Part shown: one piece after another, positions 1-11,693 of the stretch
Layout: the number at the start of each line of letters is the position of its first letter
How positions within the stretch are numbered: position 1 is the stretch's first letter
Assembly (NCBI GenBank): GCA_030435675.1
Contig: CM059624.1
Location: 11,680,769-11,744,768 of the forward strand
Direction: 5' to 3'
Origin: Steinernema hermaphroditum
Lineage: Eukaryota > Nematoda > Chromadorea > Rhabditida > Steinernematidae
DNA length: 64,000 nt
Notes under the pieces: generated by a model
Databases searched by the model: none
The model's input: only the letters and a program-made list of their open reading frames with translations
What the model was told of the DNA's origin: nothing
Made by a program: the position numbers and the translations under genes

Positions 1-895
1 AATGTGGTTTGGATGGAGGTTGAGCTGGGGAGTCCAAATGTCCATAAATCAGAATCACATCCAGCATCATATCCACTCAGCAAGTGATAAGGCAATGGAC
101 AAGAAAACGGTCGAATCTCGAGGACGCTACACGCTACTGGCTCCACGAATGGTGCTATTTTTACATTGTTGACTTCATCCATATATTTCTGTTTTTCTGT
201 TTATAGAATGTCCGCTGCACTACCGTATGACTGTTGTTCCTGGTCCACATATATTTATTCCCTGAATGACGAGCTGCTTTAGCAGCCGATTACGATTCGA
301 ACGCGGAAGTGCTCGAATCGCTTTGACATTGTAAACACTACTGTTCCAACACATACTACGACGATCGAATGCAGAGATGTGCCAAAGGGTCAAATATGGT
401 GTTTGCAAAGTATCGTATGTTCCGTATTCTGTATCTTCTAATCTTCTAATAACGAACGTGAATTACGGTCAACGGTGCAATGTCACTTGAAATTTCAATT
501 CAGAAAGGATGGAACCAACCACTGAATGCAAAAGTCAAGGATATTGTTTCATGAAGATCCAGTCATAACCCTCTTGATGATCCTGATTAAGTCATCCCTC
601 TTGATGATCTCATATTGTGACTCTTAGCACAGTTCTGCACTTTCCAATCAGATCAAAACGATCACAAAATACGTGTAATCCGTCGATTTTGAATTCAGTC
701 CACGCGTGACTTGTTCCTGTTTTGTCCTCTCATAGTTCGAAAGGACAACACGCTGTGAAACATCACAATCAGAAGAAACCAGTTGGACGGGCCACCTTCA
801 AAGGGTGCGTCGATAAAAGGTTCCCATGACAGTATCCCCAGAATCAGTCAGTTCAAATCCTATCATCACACCCTTGGCGACACTTCCACACAGCC
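1..895. other. Intergenic, no supported gene
   Basis: No open frame here has nematode-like coding bias, splice-joined partners or recognisable motifs. The last 90 bases are presumably the promoter of the small secreted-peptide gene at 896; a weak TATA-like stretch (gataaaagg) lies about 80 bases upstream of its start codon. Confidence 0.4.
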
Positions 896-1164
896 ATGTC
901 CTTCCGACTCTTCTTCCAGGTTGGCTCCGATCTAGCGAGATGATATCTTATCATGCACATCTATAGATCCTCGTGGTGTTCGCCCTGTTGTTCCTTTCCT
1001 CTTCGTCACCACTGAGAACGACGACCCCCGAGGCGACGACTACGGTAGCCACCATCTACTGTGCGCCGTTCTGCGATGACGGCGACTTCGAAAGCATGTT
1101 GTTTCCTGACTATGCCGACGTGGAGCCCGAGACGGGAAGCAACGTTGGCAACGAGTACCATTAG
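896..1164 (+). CDS. Small secreted peptide, paralogue 1
   Basis: Two exons, 896-919 and 967-1164, joined across a 47-nt GT-AG intron in phase 0, give 73 residues. The N-terminus (MSFRLFFQ then ILVVFALLFL) is a typical signal peptide and the intron falls inside it. A Thr-rich linker follows, then a short acidic C-terminal module with two cysteines (YCAPFC) ending in NVGNEYH. A polyadenylation signal (aataaa) lies about 75 bases after the stop. The C-terminal module recurs almost unchanged in the gene at 2716, so the two are paralogues. Family and function are not recognised; a secreted or processed peptide is inference from the signal peptide and size. Confidence 0.72.
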
Positions 1165-1900
1165 TTCTGTGTCCGTTTTCTCAGGAAACGTCTCTCATCA
1201 TCGCGAAACTGCCCTTTATTGTGTTTTACATTATCCAAATAAAAGAGTTCTCAATCATTTTTCTGTTAGTACCGTAATGCAACCTATAAGACTCCATCAC
1301 CTTCTGCTTTTCCCAAATAATCGTTGAAACGAAACATTGAAACAGAGCATATTGAAGAAAAGTGTCAACTCTATTGAACGATTGAAGACCCCAAATACTA
1401 CAAAAAGCATGGGAACAATTGTGCCAGAGACTTGCGCTGTCATCGTCGAGATCTTCAAGAAGCATTTGTATCAACGCTAGAATCTTTCCTGGCATTTCAT
1501 TTCACGCTCATATTTCGATGTGTCGTGACATCACAGAAACATTCCTAAACTTCGCTATTGAAAGCATGACATTGCCTAAGGTGAAAAATGAGAATATGTC
1601 TCTTATCGACATGAGAAACAATAGGCCATGTGTAAGTATTTGAACAGTCGACGGCGTGTTTGCGCTGATAGGATTGAGCGATCTGTGATGCAACAGCAGT
1701 CCGATTTGGCGATCATTGACATGATCGTTGGTTATCGTGGAATCTGACTTCCCCTGTCTGAACAAAAAGGAATGTGTTCATTGATTTTTTTGTCTTACAA
1801 CCACTCTAATCATCTCAACAGAGCACTATGTTTTTTGGCGTGAGATGAAAGAATGAAACACATGATTTTTCCAAAAAGAAAATCGCTCACTCTCCACAGT

Positions 1901-2010
1901 CCTCTTCGTTCTTCGGAGGTGATGGTGTCTTGTCAGCTCACTTTCCTGGTATCCCACTTCGGCGGTTACCCTCTTAAACATCAGCTTCAGATGTGTCTCT
2001 GTGTTGCCGC
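1901..2010 (+). repeat. Direct duplicate of 2626-2735
   Basis: This 110-nt stretch is nearly identical to 2626-2735. It carries the same GT...CAG intron-like block followed by the start of the MCLCVAAS exon seen in the downstream peptide gene, but then diverges and lacks the acidic tail. It looks like a truncated remnant of a tandem duplication of the 5' part of that gene. An ATG at 1853 is in frame with the exon end, so a short transcript cannot be excluded. Confidence 0.7.
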
Positions 2011-2625
2011 AAGTATAATTTCAAGGTTTCAAAAATAGTGTAGGAAGTTACGTTTACCTTCCACTTAACCAACTTCCAGCTACAATTCCCGTTGGTTATG
2101 CTCTGCCTTGGTTCGAATGAGAGACACGTTAATTTCAGTCCAAAGATACGCTAAATTCCAAGTATGCCATTTAAAAGTTCGACGGCTGGAAGGTGACAGG
2201 TTCTCCTTTTAAAAGTTTCCACTTCCCTGCAATTCTTTTAAAGAAAAAACCTTTGCACACAAGATTCCGAAACACTTATGCCGAGCTTACAAATACTGCC
2301 TTGGCCTAACTTCTAACGAAACCATCAGCGTAATGCAACCTTAAATGTTTCGACAGGATCTTCAAATATCCTTTTGGACACACGCCCATCACTTCCGCGT
2401 CGCAAGATCTTGCATCTGTCCCCCAATGTTGTACTTCAACCAGACAATACGTAAAGCCTGTGACCTACTGGCGTATACCCCGCCTCTTGGTGTTGATCAC
2501 TACTCCACTCTTCATTCACTCTCCTGCCAGGCGTCGACCTCGAACACCATGAGCCAACCGATTAAAAAACCAGTCAACTCCCGTGGCGATACTTAAATCA
2601 GAATCTCACGCCCACCATCCACATC

Positions 2626-2735
2626 CCTCTTCGTTCTTCGGAGGTGATGGTGTCTTGTCAGCTCGCTTTCATGGTATCCCACTCCGGCGGTTACCCTCTT
2701 AAACATCAGCTTCAGATGTGTCTCTGTGTCGCCGC
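2626..2735 (+). repeat. Direct duplicate of 1901-2010
   Basis: Second copy of the 110-nt duplicated block, overlapping the 5' end of the small peptide gene. The copies differ at only a few positions, indicating a fairly recent local duplication. Confidence 0.7.
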
Positions 2736-2904
2736 CAGCATGAGGACATCGCACAGCTTCCCGGTCACTTCGACAGCTTTGCCGATACAAGAAATCCACT
2801 GCGCTCCTTTCTGTAGCGAAGAAAACTACGGTAGATTGGTCTATCCAGACTACCCGGACGTGGAACCCGAAGTTGGCAGTGACGTGGGGAACGAATATCA
2901 CTGA
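2716..2904 (+). CDS. Small peptide gene, paralogue 2 (5' end uncertain)
   Basis: The frame ends in the same acidic module as the gene at 896: a CAPFC pair, a Tyr/Pro/Asp/Glu-rich stretch, then DVGNEYH and stop. The nearest start (2716) lies directly after an acceptor-like ttcag, which may be a trans-splice site or the 3' end of an intron beginning at about 2642. No convincing upstream initiating exon was found, and the N-terminus from 2716 (MCLCVAAS) is a poor signal peptide compared with paralogue 1. The conserved tail and shared Cys pair make coding likely; the start is the weak point. The upstream half also exists as a truncated duplicate at 1901-2010. Confidence 0.55.
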   Translation: MCLCVAASMRTSHSFPVTSTALPIQEIHCAPFCSEENYGRLVYPDYPDVEPEVGSDVGNEYH

Positions 2905-3664
2905 TAGAGTGTCACTTAGGAACGTAGAAAGAAGCCATCTTCGCATTTGACCTTCACTGCCTACTTGTTGTAAATATGTACATTCAATGAATTCATCACA
3001 AGTTGCGTGATCCTAGAATCACTCAGTTATCACGGTGCCGTTGTTTTCCACTGCTTTTGTGTCCTTTAAAAGAGACCTTTGCCCACGGGGTACACGAGAA
3101 CACTAAATCCCTAATCTGCGTATTTCATTCATGTGTCGATATCGAGTTTGTGGCTTTCGTGACAAGTAGAAGCGACCAAAAGTTACGCCAGGATAGCGCG
3201 GTGGGCGGAATGGAAACAAGGAAGTTAGGATGGTAGTCCGAGTTCTTGGCAGTCAAAGACGTGCTCTAATTATATTCATCTCAAAAATCACGCAATCGCA
3301 AAACTGAGACACATATAAGATAACTCCATAGTATTCCAAGTCTACATGGAAATGGAAAAAAGGATAATATGGCACCGTAATCACAACATTCTAACAACTT
3401 AGGGGTACCTTTAAGAATGCTCGGCAAGTGCGGATTCCAAATGAACGCCAAGCCATTGCAGCTGGGGATAGATTATACTTCGGAAATCACTAGCATCCAA
3501 AGAAAAATTGGGACGCCCTTTGTTTTGTCTGTAATTTGGTAATGTCTCTGATTCGTGAAGTATAGTCATGGTGTCCTTTTATGTCTAGTCGAGCAGATGC
3601 AGCGCAAGTTCCTTTTCTTTATTTCGTCTTTTTCGATCGGTCGATGAGTCGCCGATTCCTTTAG
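2905..3664. other. Intergenic, no supported gene
   Basis: Only short frames with no codon bias or splice support are present. The 3' end (ttcctttag at about 3656-3664) looks like the acceptor of the next gene. Confidence 0.4.
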
Positions 3665-3675
3665 GAAACTCCAGG

Positions 3676-4334
3676 ATGTGCGCGATTTTTGCATGCTGCC
3701 AGCGGAAGAAGGCACCGACGAGGATGGTCACTCCGACGAACATTGGATTAGAGGTATGCTTCGTCTATCGCATCTAATGAAGGTTCTGTTGTAAGGCTGA
3801 GGTGCTTCGCCAAAAGACACAAAGTACGACTACGACGACGACGACTAAGTCGTTCCCTTCAGTGCCCACGGGCAAGACAAAGGATGACATGTAGGAGATC
3901 CTGCCTTCAGCCAAGCTCTACAGGCTTCGTTTAGAGCGAAAACCATCGAAACAAACCTTCGCGACGAGAAGATTCAAATCAGGAAGATGAGTCCGTCTCC
4001 GAAGCCCATCGACACCCGAGGCAGGCGAATCGAGAATCAGGGCACGGCGAAGACCAGTGTGCCGGTCAAGAAGCTCGATAAGAAGAAGAATCTGGCCACT
4101 TGCAGCGAGGTGCTCTTCGAGTCTTTTTAAAACTGTTAGCATGGCTTTTTTTAGGACGATACACTCTACGGTGTGACGGCTTCGATGTCGGAAAGGATCT
4201 ACGACGACCCTCCGATGGTGGAACCTCCGGAAGCCGATCTGAAACGCCTTCTGGCCGTCGACCCAACGAGGCCGAAAGGAGGAAACTCGTCGGAAATGTC
4301 GGGGAGCGTCGGGAGGACGGCAAACCGGAAGTAG
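3676..4334 (+). CDS. Uncharacterised basic, Cys-anchored-like small protein
   Basis: Exons 3676-3753, 3796-3861, 3924-4109 and 4155-4334 join in frame to 169 residues. The start is chosen because a strong acceptor (cctttag) ends 11 bases upstream, as in a trans-spliced gene. The protein begins MCAIFACCQRKK, a Cys-rich then basic N-terminus of the sort that can be palmitoylated (inference). A Thr run, a Lys/Arg-rich middle and a C-terminal segment with YGVTASMSERIYDDPPM follow. Codon third positions are G/C rich, supporting coding. The third exon junction (3861/3924) was chosen by phase and is the least certain. No family is recognised; it may be a membrane-associated adaptor or a disordered protein. 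Confidence 0.55.
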
Positions 4335-4934
4335 TGAGCCAGAAAAGCATAGTTCTTGAGTAAACGCTGTTGTCATTGGTCCCGACGCGTGCACCCTGAG
4401 TGACCATGCCGCCCCGCGGTTGTCGTGTTCTCGTGGTCTCCAACAATGGCCCTAGAAGAAAGAGACGCTGACGTTGCAGACAGGTGTCTACGTCTGCATC
4501 GATCGCGCGCTTTGTGGCAAATCTGGGTGCAGGGGACGGTCGAATGCTGGATCTCACTTTCCGAGGACCGTTGGATGTTTTGCCATCGTGAGGAGTGCTT
4601 TATGTGTTGAAGTGCTTCTGCTTCTCTTCTGTTTTCTGATATTCCGCTCGTATTCTTTTCATTTAATCGTGCACTTTTTTGGACTACTATGCAATTCTGT
4701 TTGTTGATCAAGTAAGCATGATGGGGTTCATCTGTTGACTCTTTTTCTGGTTGAAGTTTGTATTCTTTTATTGTGTTTTTATTGTCGTTGTTTAGCCTGT
4801 GAATAATTCTAAAACTTTCTATTCGCTTTGCTTCTCTTTTTCATTGAGGTTTTTTGTGAGCTGCCACTGAATTTCGAGTTCGTGCTTTCCTGCTCCAGGA
4901 TTACGTAATATTTACCGTTCTTTTAGGTTGCAAG
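4335..4934. other. Intergenic
   Basis: Open frames near 4370-4710 lack splice signals and codon bias. The stretch ends with ttcttttag at about 4917-4926, probably the trans-splice acceptor of the AP-1 sigma gene. Confidence 0.4.
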
Positions 4935-5498
4935 ATGATGCAGTTCATGCTTCTGTTCAGCCGTCAAGGCAAGCTACGTCTCCAAAAGTGGTATTCGGCC
5001 TACCAAGATAAAGTGAAGAAGAAGATCACTCGAGAGCTTATCACGACCATTCTGAGCAGGAAGCCGAAGATGTGCGCTTTCCTCGAGTACAAAGACCTCA
5101 AAATTGTCTACAAGAGGTCAGTGCATCAGCTGTGATGTCATGAATTGATTCTGTATTTGCAGGTATGCGTCGCTGTATTTCTGCTGCGCCGTCGAACAGG
5201 ACGACAACGAACTGATCACGCTTGAGGTGATCCACAGATTCGTGGAACTGCTCGACAAGTACTTCGGTAGCGTTTGCGAGCTCGACATCATCTTCAACTT
5301 CGAAAAGGCCTACTTCATTCTGGACGAATTTCTGCTTGCCGGAGAGATCCAGGAAACAAGCAAGAAGCAAGTGCTCAAGGCGATTGCTGCCCAGGATCTG
5401 ATACAGGAAGTGGGTGTGGCCTCTCTATTCATTTGGTTTACACTATCGTTCAGGAGGAGACGCCTCAAGGATTCTTCGAAGACCACGGACTCGGCTAA
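4935..5498 (+). CDS. aps-1: AP-1 complex subunit sigma
   Basis: The small sigma subunit of the clathrin adaptor AP-1, which sorts cargo between trans-Golgi and endosomes and helps bind dileucine sorting signals. Exons 4935-5116, 5163-5409 and 5454-5498 give 157 residues, the family's usual length. The sequence shows the AP-1 sigma hallmarks [16 protein letters not shown] at the N-terminus, [20 protein letters not shown], the second-exon start [28 protein letters not shown] and a C-terminal GFFEDHGLG extension that AP-2 sigma lacks. An acceptor-like ttttag ends 8 bases before the start codon. A polyadenylation signal lies near 5627. A diverged paralogue with identical intron positions follows at 5845. 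Confidence 0.95.
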
Positions 5499-5844
5499 TT
5501 GCCGTTCACAGCCGTATTCCTCCGAAGTTGTGATATGTACGATGGCTGCTTTTGTATTGTTATATGTATGTTAATAACGCACTTTAAGGTTAATGTCTCT
5601 TATACTGGAATAACTTATTGTATAAAATAAAGCGATATGGTTGTAATTTGGGAAGGTATCGGTCTTGTTGTTGGCGGCGGATGTTTTGGAGAAGACGTCT
5701 ACAACTGGCGGAGATGTTTACACTCGGAATTAATTGACTATTTAACGATTTATTGAGATGTGCCGTGAATCACTATCCCCAGGATGGCGGAAGAGGCGTA
5801 TATAATGCACTGCTCTCAACACCACTCCACTCCACGGCGCCGCG

Positions 5845-6664
5845 ATGATCCATTTCCTCTTCTGCTTCAACAAGCAGGCGAAGCTCCGTCTGCAGAAGTG
5901 GTACACCTGCTACGATGGCAAGACGAAGAAGCGGATGATCAACGAGCTCACGGCGACGATCATGCGTCGTAAGCGGCGGATGTGCACTTTCCTCGAGTAC
6001 AAAGGCCTGCGGATCGTCTACAGAAGGTACGGAAGACGGCGGAGCGACGATTACGGTGATTTAGATACGCGTCACTGTACTTCGCCTGCGCCGTCGACAT
6101 GGACGACAACGAGCTGTACATGCTGGAGATTATCCAGCGTTTCGTCGAGACGCTAGACGTCTACTTCGGCAGTGTCTGCGAACTAGACATCATCTTCAAC
6201 TTCGAGAAGGTCTACTATATTTTGGACGAATATCTACTGGGTGGAGAGGTCCAAGAGGCGAATATGGATGCCGTGTTACGGGCCGTCACCATTCAGGACG
6301 AGATGCAGGAGGTTGGTTGACTAAAATTCTGGTAGCCATCATGCACAAATGGAACCACTTAAAGCTGAAAAAAGCAATGCGGTACTTTCTGTATTTCGCA
6401 TTTTCACTCTAACGCTGTTCCAAACAGTGCCAACATCTTTAATAGGCTGTATCACAATTACATCATTCCTTATCGCCCTTGATCTTAATCGGCCCCTCTG
6501 TTTACAGTGCGTTGATATGATCTAGTTATATACATATGTATGTTTGTCCAACACTTCTAAAAGCGACGAAATACAAATCGCTTCAAACAAGTAGACCCTC
6601 ATTGACCACTCACTTTCAGGAAGAAGTCCGCCAAACGCTCGTCGGCAACTACGGCCTCGGCTGA
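5845..6664 (+). CDS. AP-1 sigma paralogue, diverged tandem copy
   Basis: Exons 5845-6026, 6065-6311 and 6620-6664 are 182, 247 and 45 nt, exactly the exon lengths of the aps-1 gene just upstream, so this is a tandem duplicate. The 157-residue product keeps the fold-defining core ([25 protein letters not shown]) but diverges at the N-terminus ([20 protein letters not shown]), in the middle and at the C-terminal tail ([10 protein letters not shown]). The second intron has grown to 308 nt. All frames are intact and no stop interrupts it, so it may be a functional, tissue-specific sigma chain or a relaxed duplicate. Its codons are GC-rich like its neighbour's. A decayed third fragment lies at 13059. 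Confidence 0.9.
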
Positions 6665-6884
6665 CCGAAGACGAAGACCAATAGTGGAAATGTTTCTGTT
6701 TGTCATAATTTAAGAGAGTGGATAAAGTCAGATGACGCACCGAAAGCGAAAGGGTGGCGCGAACGGAGCGGAGTGACCGAAAAAGCGTCGTCTCCGCCGA
6801 CTACAATTGTGTCATTCGCGTTCTTAGGCGATTAATCGATCCGATGTCGGCGGATCCGTGACCGCTCGGTTCAGCACTTTAGGA

Positions 6885-9800
6885 ATGCGCTCGTTCGACG
6901 AACAGATCCACAGGATCTTCTTCCGATGGGGACTCGTCGCCCACAACCACCGCTTCGTCTTCTTCACCGTTCCCCTCTTCCTCACCGCCGTCCTCGCCTG
7001 TGGATTCTACTGGATCAAGGAACAGGTGCCCCAGTTCACATGTCAGACATGTCCATCTGTCTCGTCTGTAGACGACCATCGATCCGCAGTTCGTGTTCTC
7101 GCCCGAAGACGCTCCTTGGAGATACGAGCTAAACGTTCTTTCCGAGCACTGGCCCACGGATGAGCAGAGCTTCTGGCCAGGAAAAAGCTACGACTACCAT
7201 GGCTATGTGGACGTCATCGTGGCTGGGAAGGAAGACCCTCAGTATGGACGACCGAATATGCTGCAGCTGGCCTACATTGAGGAAGTGGACAGGATCAACA
7301 AGGTACAGCTAAAGAATTTTCAGGAACTTTCTTCCTTTTCTTCCTGCTCATCCGTGGAAGGAAGAATTTCCAAATTTAAAATCTATTCCATATTTTCATC
7401 AAATTACAGATTGTCCCGAAAGGGCACCAGCTCTCTAGAAAGAAGTCTAGCTGTCTAGAAAGCCATTCAGATTCATTCGGAAATTCGCGTCACGAGACCG
7501 GTCGGTTTCTTACGTTTTCCGACCAGTCTCTCGTTTGGATTCTTTCAGAAACGATTTTCCAGACTTTTCTCTAATGTGCCCCTTTTTGAGATACCCTGTT
7601 TATCAGTGAGAAGCGATGGGAAACTTACTTCACACAGGACTTCTTGTAAAACCAAGTTCCTTTCTTTCCCTTTCTATTGTCTGTTATCGTAAATGTATGT
7701 TGTTTGTTCAAAACGAGTTCAAACGAGTTTTGAACAAACAACATACATTTTCTTGATTCAAGACACTTTAAAACAACTGACATTTACTCAGATTGAAACT
7801 CTAGATCCACAAATACAGAGCTTTTAACTGATATTGATCTGAACATTTCGAAAATATTTGTAAGATGTTCTTTTGGGGAAACTGTCATGTTTGGGCATTT
7901 TAAGATTTCAATAGCTGGCTCATAAAGCGAATCGTTAGTAATCACGAAATCGCCATTTCCCTAATAGAGCCTTCTTTCCTATTGTGATGCAAAAACGCTT
8001 TCCTTTCTGTAAGACAGGGCCTCCTTTGTCGGCCACACCGCATTTCTTCTTTGAAGAGTGCGTCCACTCAGTTTTCTTTCATCGCGTCCGCACATCTCAT
8101 TCCGCCATCAATCACCAATCGCCGCGCTCTCTGACTCACAGTCGCCTTTCAGTACATCATCAACAACGTGACCATCCCCGTCGAACACGATGGAAAGACT
8201 TACGAAATCGGATTCACCGACCTCTGCATGTCCTACGAGTGGAAGTGTTACTTGAACGACCACATCACCATGTTGATGCCCAAAAGGAAGTGGGGAAACT
8301 TCGAGGGGCAACTGGCAGAGTTTGCGAGTGATATCATCACGCGGGAGGTACAGTAGTAGCAGCCTTCAAGTGGGAGATCGTTGTTCAGGTTCAAATCACT
8401 TATCCTATCGGGTGGAGAGGCTCCGAACCCATCTACTTCGGCGCTCTCGTCGGAGGGCCCCATATAAGTGACGAAGAAGGTCACTTTGACTATGCCAAAG
8501 CCGTCCGGTTGACCTACAACGTGAGAGACGACAAGATCGGAAATGTCAGCTACTTGTGGAGGAAGAAGCTGACACAGTTTTTGACGGACAAGGAACACCC
8601 GCCAAGTGGTGAGCATGGCTAATGTGGCCTTTTCTAATGTGGCCCGGCCAAACTCAGAAATCCTGGAGTTCGGAATGTTCCACAACGAGAGTCTCCCCGA
8701 GGGTCTCCAAGACGTCGCTGACACTCTTGGTCCCCGATTCGTGCTCACTTCGGCGATCCTCTTCATCTTTTGCGTGGGATCCTCCATCGTCCTCATCAAC
8801 AACCACGGATTCATGGGGGTCGACTGGGTCAGGAGCAAGCCCATCCTCGCTGTAGCCGGTAGGTACACAAATATCGACTTTACTTATACAAGATACTAGG
8901 CCTGTTCTGCCCCCTCTTGGCCGTCGCTTCCGCTTTCGGGCTGATCCTGTGGACAGGAACGCTCTACAACGCCATCGTCAACGTGTCGCCTTTCATCGTC
9001 ATCTGTAAGAATAGTTTATCTGAGTTGGGGAAACATTTCGATTAGGCATCGGAGTCGACGACATGTTCATCATGGTGGCCGCGTGGCACCGCACCAATCC
9101 CAAGTTGAGTGTAAGCCGGAGGCTGGCCGAGACTCTAGCTGAGGCGGCTGTGGCCATTACGATCACTTCTCTGACCGATATGGTAAGCACAAGATCGTAG
9201 TCCACAAAGACACTATGTCGTTCCAGTTGACCTTCGGAATCGGCTGCCTCACAACGCTCCCCGGAGTGCGTCTCTTCTGTCTCTACACCTTTTGGGGCAT
9301 CACCTTCACCTATATATACCAGCTGACATACTTCGCCGCCATGATGGCCTACGCCGGCGAGATGGAGGATAAGGGGAAGCACTCTCTGTTCATCGGACGA
9401 ACCATTCACCCCGAAGAAGCAGGTGCCTATTTCAGGCTCTCCTTTTGGTATAACTCAGATCTAGACACCGGATTCAAACGGATTTTCTTGACCGGTTCCG
9501 TCTCACGCACTTTCAACCTAAGGGCGAAGACTAAGGCCCACAAAGTGCACTTCTCGGCCGACGCTCTTCCCAATAAGGGGGACACGGGCGAGGCGGAGAG
9601 GAAGCCCTCGTGGAAGGCTCGCATCAGCTCTGTGATGGCGAAGTTGGAGACGAAGATGGACAAGAACGACGAGGACCTCGCGTCCCACCACGAACAAGAG
9701 ACCTTCGTGAACAAGCTTTTCCGCGAGATCTACGGGCCTTATCTCCTGGCTCCCGCCACAAAAGCGGGCGTTCTGGTCATCTACCTCGTCTACATCAGCT

Positions 9801-11224
9801 TCGCCATCATCGGATGTGCTCAGATCCAGGAGGGACTCAATCCGAAGACCCTCGTGAGGAGGTCCTTCTACTTGAGCGACTTCTATCAGCTCATCGACGA
9901 AACATTCTGGGAAGAAGGTGAACTCTCCTCTTCTGCAGATTGTTCAGGATTCCCGTTTAGGTCTGCAGATGCAAGTGGTCGTGAACAATCCTCCCGATCT
10001 GTTCGACCCAGAACAGCGCCAGCGCTTCTCCCAACTTATGTCCGAGTTCGAGAACACCGAGTACACCATGAAGCACAACGCCACTATGATTTGGCTGAAC
10101 GCCTATGAAACGAAATTGCAGAGTGACCTTGACGACTTTAACATCACTTTGCCAAAAACGTAAGCATCAGTAGGGGACGATAGGTCCACAAATTGACCAG
10201 TTACCACTGCTATTAAACTTTCGGCACACAGCCCTAACCACAATTCACTGTTCCAGAAGCACCGAGTGGTACGAGCGATGCCGAGAGTGGCTGATCACCG
10301 CCGGCGGGAGACGTCTCTGGGAGAAGGACATGGTGTGGGGCAAAAACCGCTCCGACCCCTCCGACTACAACCACCTCTACGCGTTCCGCTTCCAAGTGGG
10401 CCTCCGCAACTACAAGACGCCCACGGACCACACCAACAGCTGCAAGCTAATGCGCCGCATCGCGACGAACTTCCACGAGTTCAATGTCACCACTTTCCAC
10501 GAGTACTACCCCTTCGCCGACCAGTACCTCGAGCTGAAGCCGGCGCTCTTTCGCAACTGCGCCATTGCCGTTGTCTGCATGCTGGCCGTCTCCCTCGTCA
10601 TGATCCCCCACTACGGCGCCGCCTTCGCCATCGTCGCCGCCATTATTTCCATCGACCTGGGCGTGCTCGGCTTTATGACCCTGTGGGGCGTGAGGCTAGA
10701 GTCCGTCTCCATGATCACCATCATCATGAGCATTGGCTTCTCCGTCGATCTGTCGGCGCACATCGCCTATGCCTACGTCAAGGCGCCGGGCGATTCGACG
10801 AAGAAGGCGATCGAATCGCTGGAAACGCTTGGATGGCCCGTTTTCCTGGTAAGTCAAGGGTCGCCCACACCGCTTGTACCGCTTCCAGGGCGCCGGATCG
10901 ACGCTCGTAGGCATCATGGTCCTCTCTACGGTGGACGCGACCATCGTGCAGATCTTCTTCAAAACGATCTTCTTGGTCATCTTCTCCAGCATGGCACACG
11001 GCCTCGTCTTCCTCCCGATCCTTCTTTCGCTTGTGATTCCCCACGCACATGACCGTACCCAGCACGAGGAAGAACAGAATGAGGTCGAGGCCAAGACGGA
11101 GCCTTCTTTGCCAGAAGGAAAGCGGAGGGACGACTTCGAGTGCGCGTCGATCGACTCGAAGGCGCTGTCCGATGTGGACATCGCTAGCGATGGGGACAAG
11201 ACCGAACCGGAAGTGAAGGTGTGA
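6885..11224 (+). CDS. Patched-related (PTR) sterol-sensing-domain membrane protein
   Basis: Twelve exons (6885-7025, 7072-7302, 8153-8347, 8389-8608, 8658-8858, 8900-9004, 9046-9182, 9227-9422, 9465-9917, 9961-10159, 10257-10848, 10889-11224) close in frame to 1,001 residues. The architecture is that of nematode PTR proteins: one N-terminal membrane segment (about residues 20-40), a large extracellular loop, a sterol-sensing bundle containing [16 protein letters not shown], a second loop, and a second bundle with [17 protein letters not shown]. The paired G-x-DD/D motifs within membrane helices are typical of the RND/patched superfamily. The cytosolic tail is acidic and charged. Nematode PTR proteins act at apical membranes and often in cuticle shedding (family knowledge). 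The start follows an acceptor-like ctttag by two bases. The intron at 9423-9464 is a multiple of three and could be retained. A polyadenylation signal lies near 11254. Confidence 0.93.
7691..7750. repeat. Perfect 24-bp inverted repeat in a PTR intron
   Basis: Arms 7691-7714 and 7727-7750 are exact reverse complements separated by a 12-nt loop. The hairpin sits in the 850-nt second intron of the PTR gene, by far its longest. It may be a hairpin RNA or a miniature-element remnant; no further structure indicates which. Confidence 0.85.
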
Positions 11225-11357
11225 GATTCGAAATGGGTACTGTAATATGTGTAAATAAAGTTTTTGGAGTATGTCTGATTGATGGAAATGGAGAGGTTAC
11301 GGTAACGAATGGGGAGTTTCGACCGCTCGAGACAGAGGGGAAACAGATTAATGAGGG

Positions 11358-11443
11358 CTGTCTAGCATGGGCTCAAATGTCAACTGTCTGGCATGGGCTC
11401 AAAGGTCAAACTGTCTGGCATGGGCTCAAAGGTCAACTGTCTG
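11358..11443. repeat. Tandem repeat, about 27-nt unit, three copies
   Basis: Three consecutive near-identical units, each containing ctggcatgggctcaaaggtc or a one-to-two base variant, followed by a partial fourth. They lie between the PTR gene and elongin C. Confidence 0.9.
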
Positions 11444-11693
11444 AAAATAAGATTTTGTCCCGGCACGATTTCCCCGATTGTCTTCTCTCGCTCGCGCGGT
11501 TTTGACTTTTTTTGTGAGTTCAACGGTTTTTCCGCAGGTTTTTCGATGAAGGTTGTTGGCCGTCAGAACCGCTGATGGAGAGCGTTCCCTCGACCATTGA
11601 TTGTCGATTGTTATTCACGTTGTTTTTGATGATTTGTGAGGATGTACGACGTGTCGTTTGTACTTACCATTAATCTTATCTTGCAGGTTTGCC

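Noticed and set aside
270..330. tRNA-like B-box (gttcgaatcg) on the minus strand
   Set aside because: No matching A box or cloverleaf stems could be drawn around it.
1226..1765. Several 60-90 residue frames on both strands downstream of the first peptide gene
   Set aside because: They contradict each other, have AT-rich unbiased codons, and no pair of splice sites joins them into a longer product.
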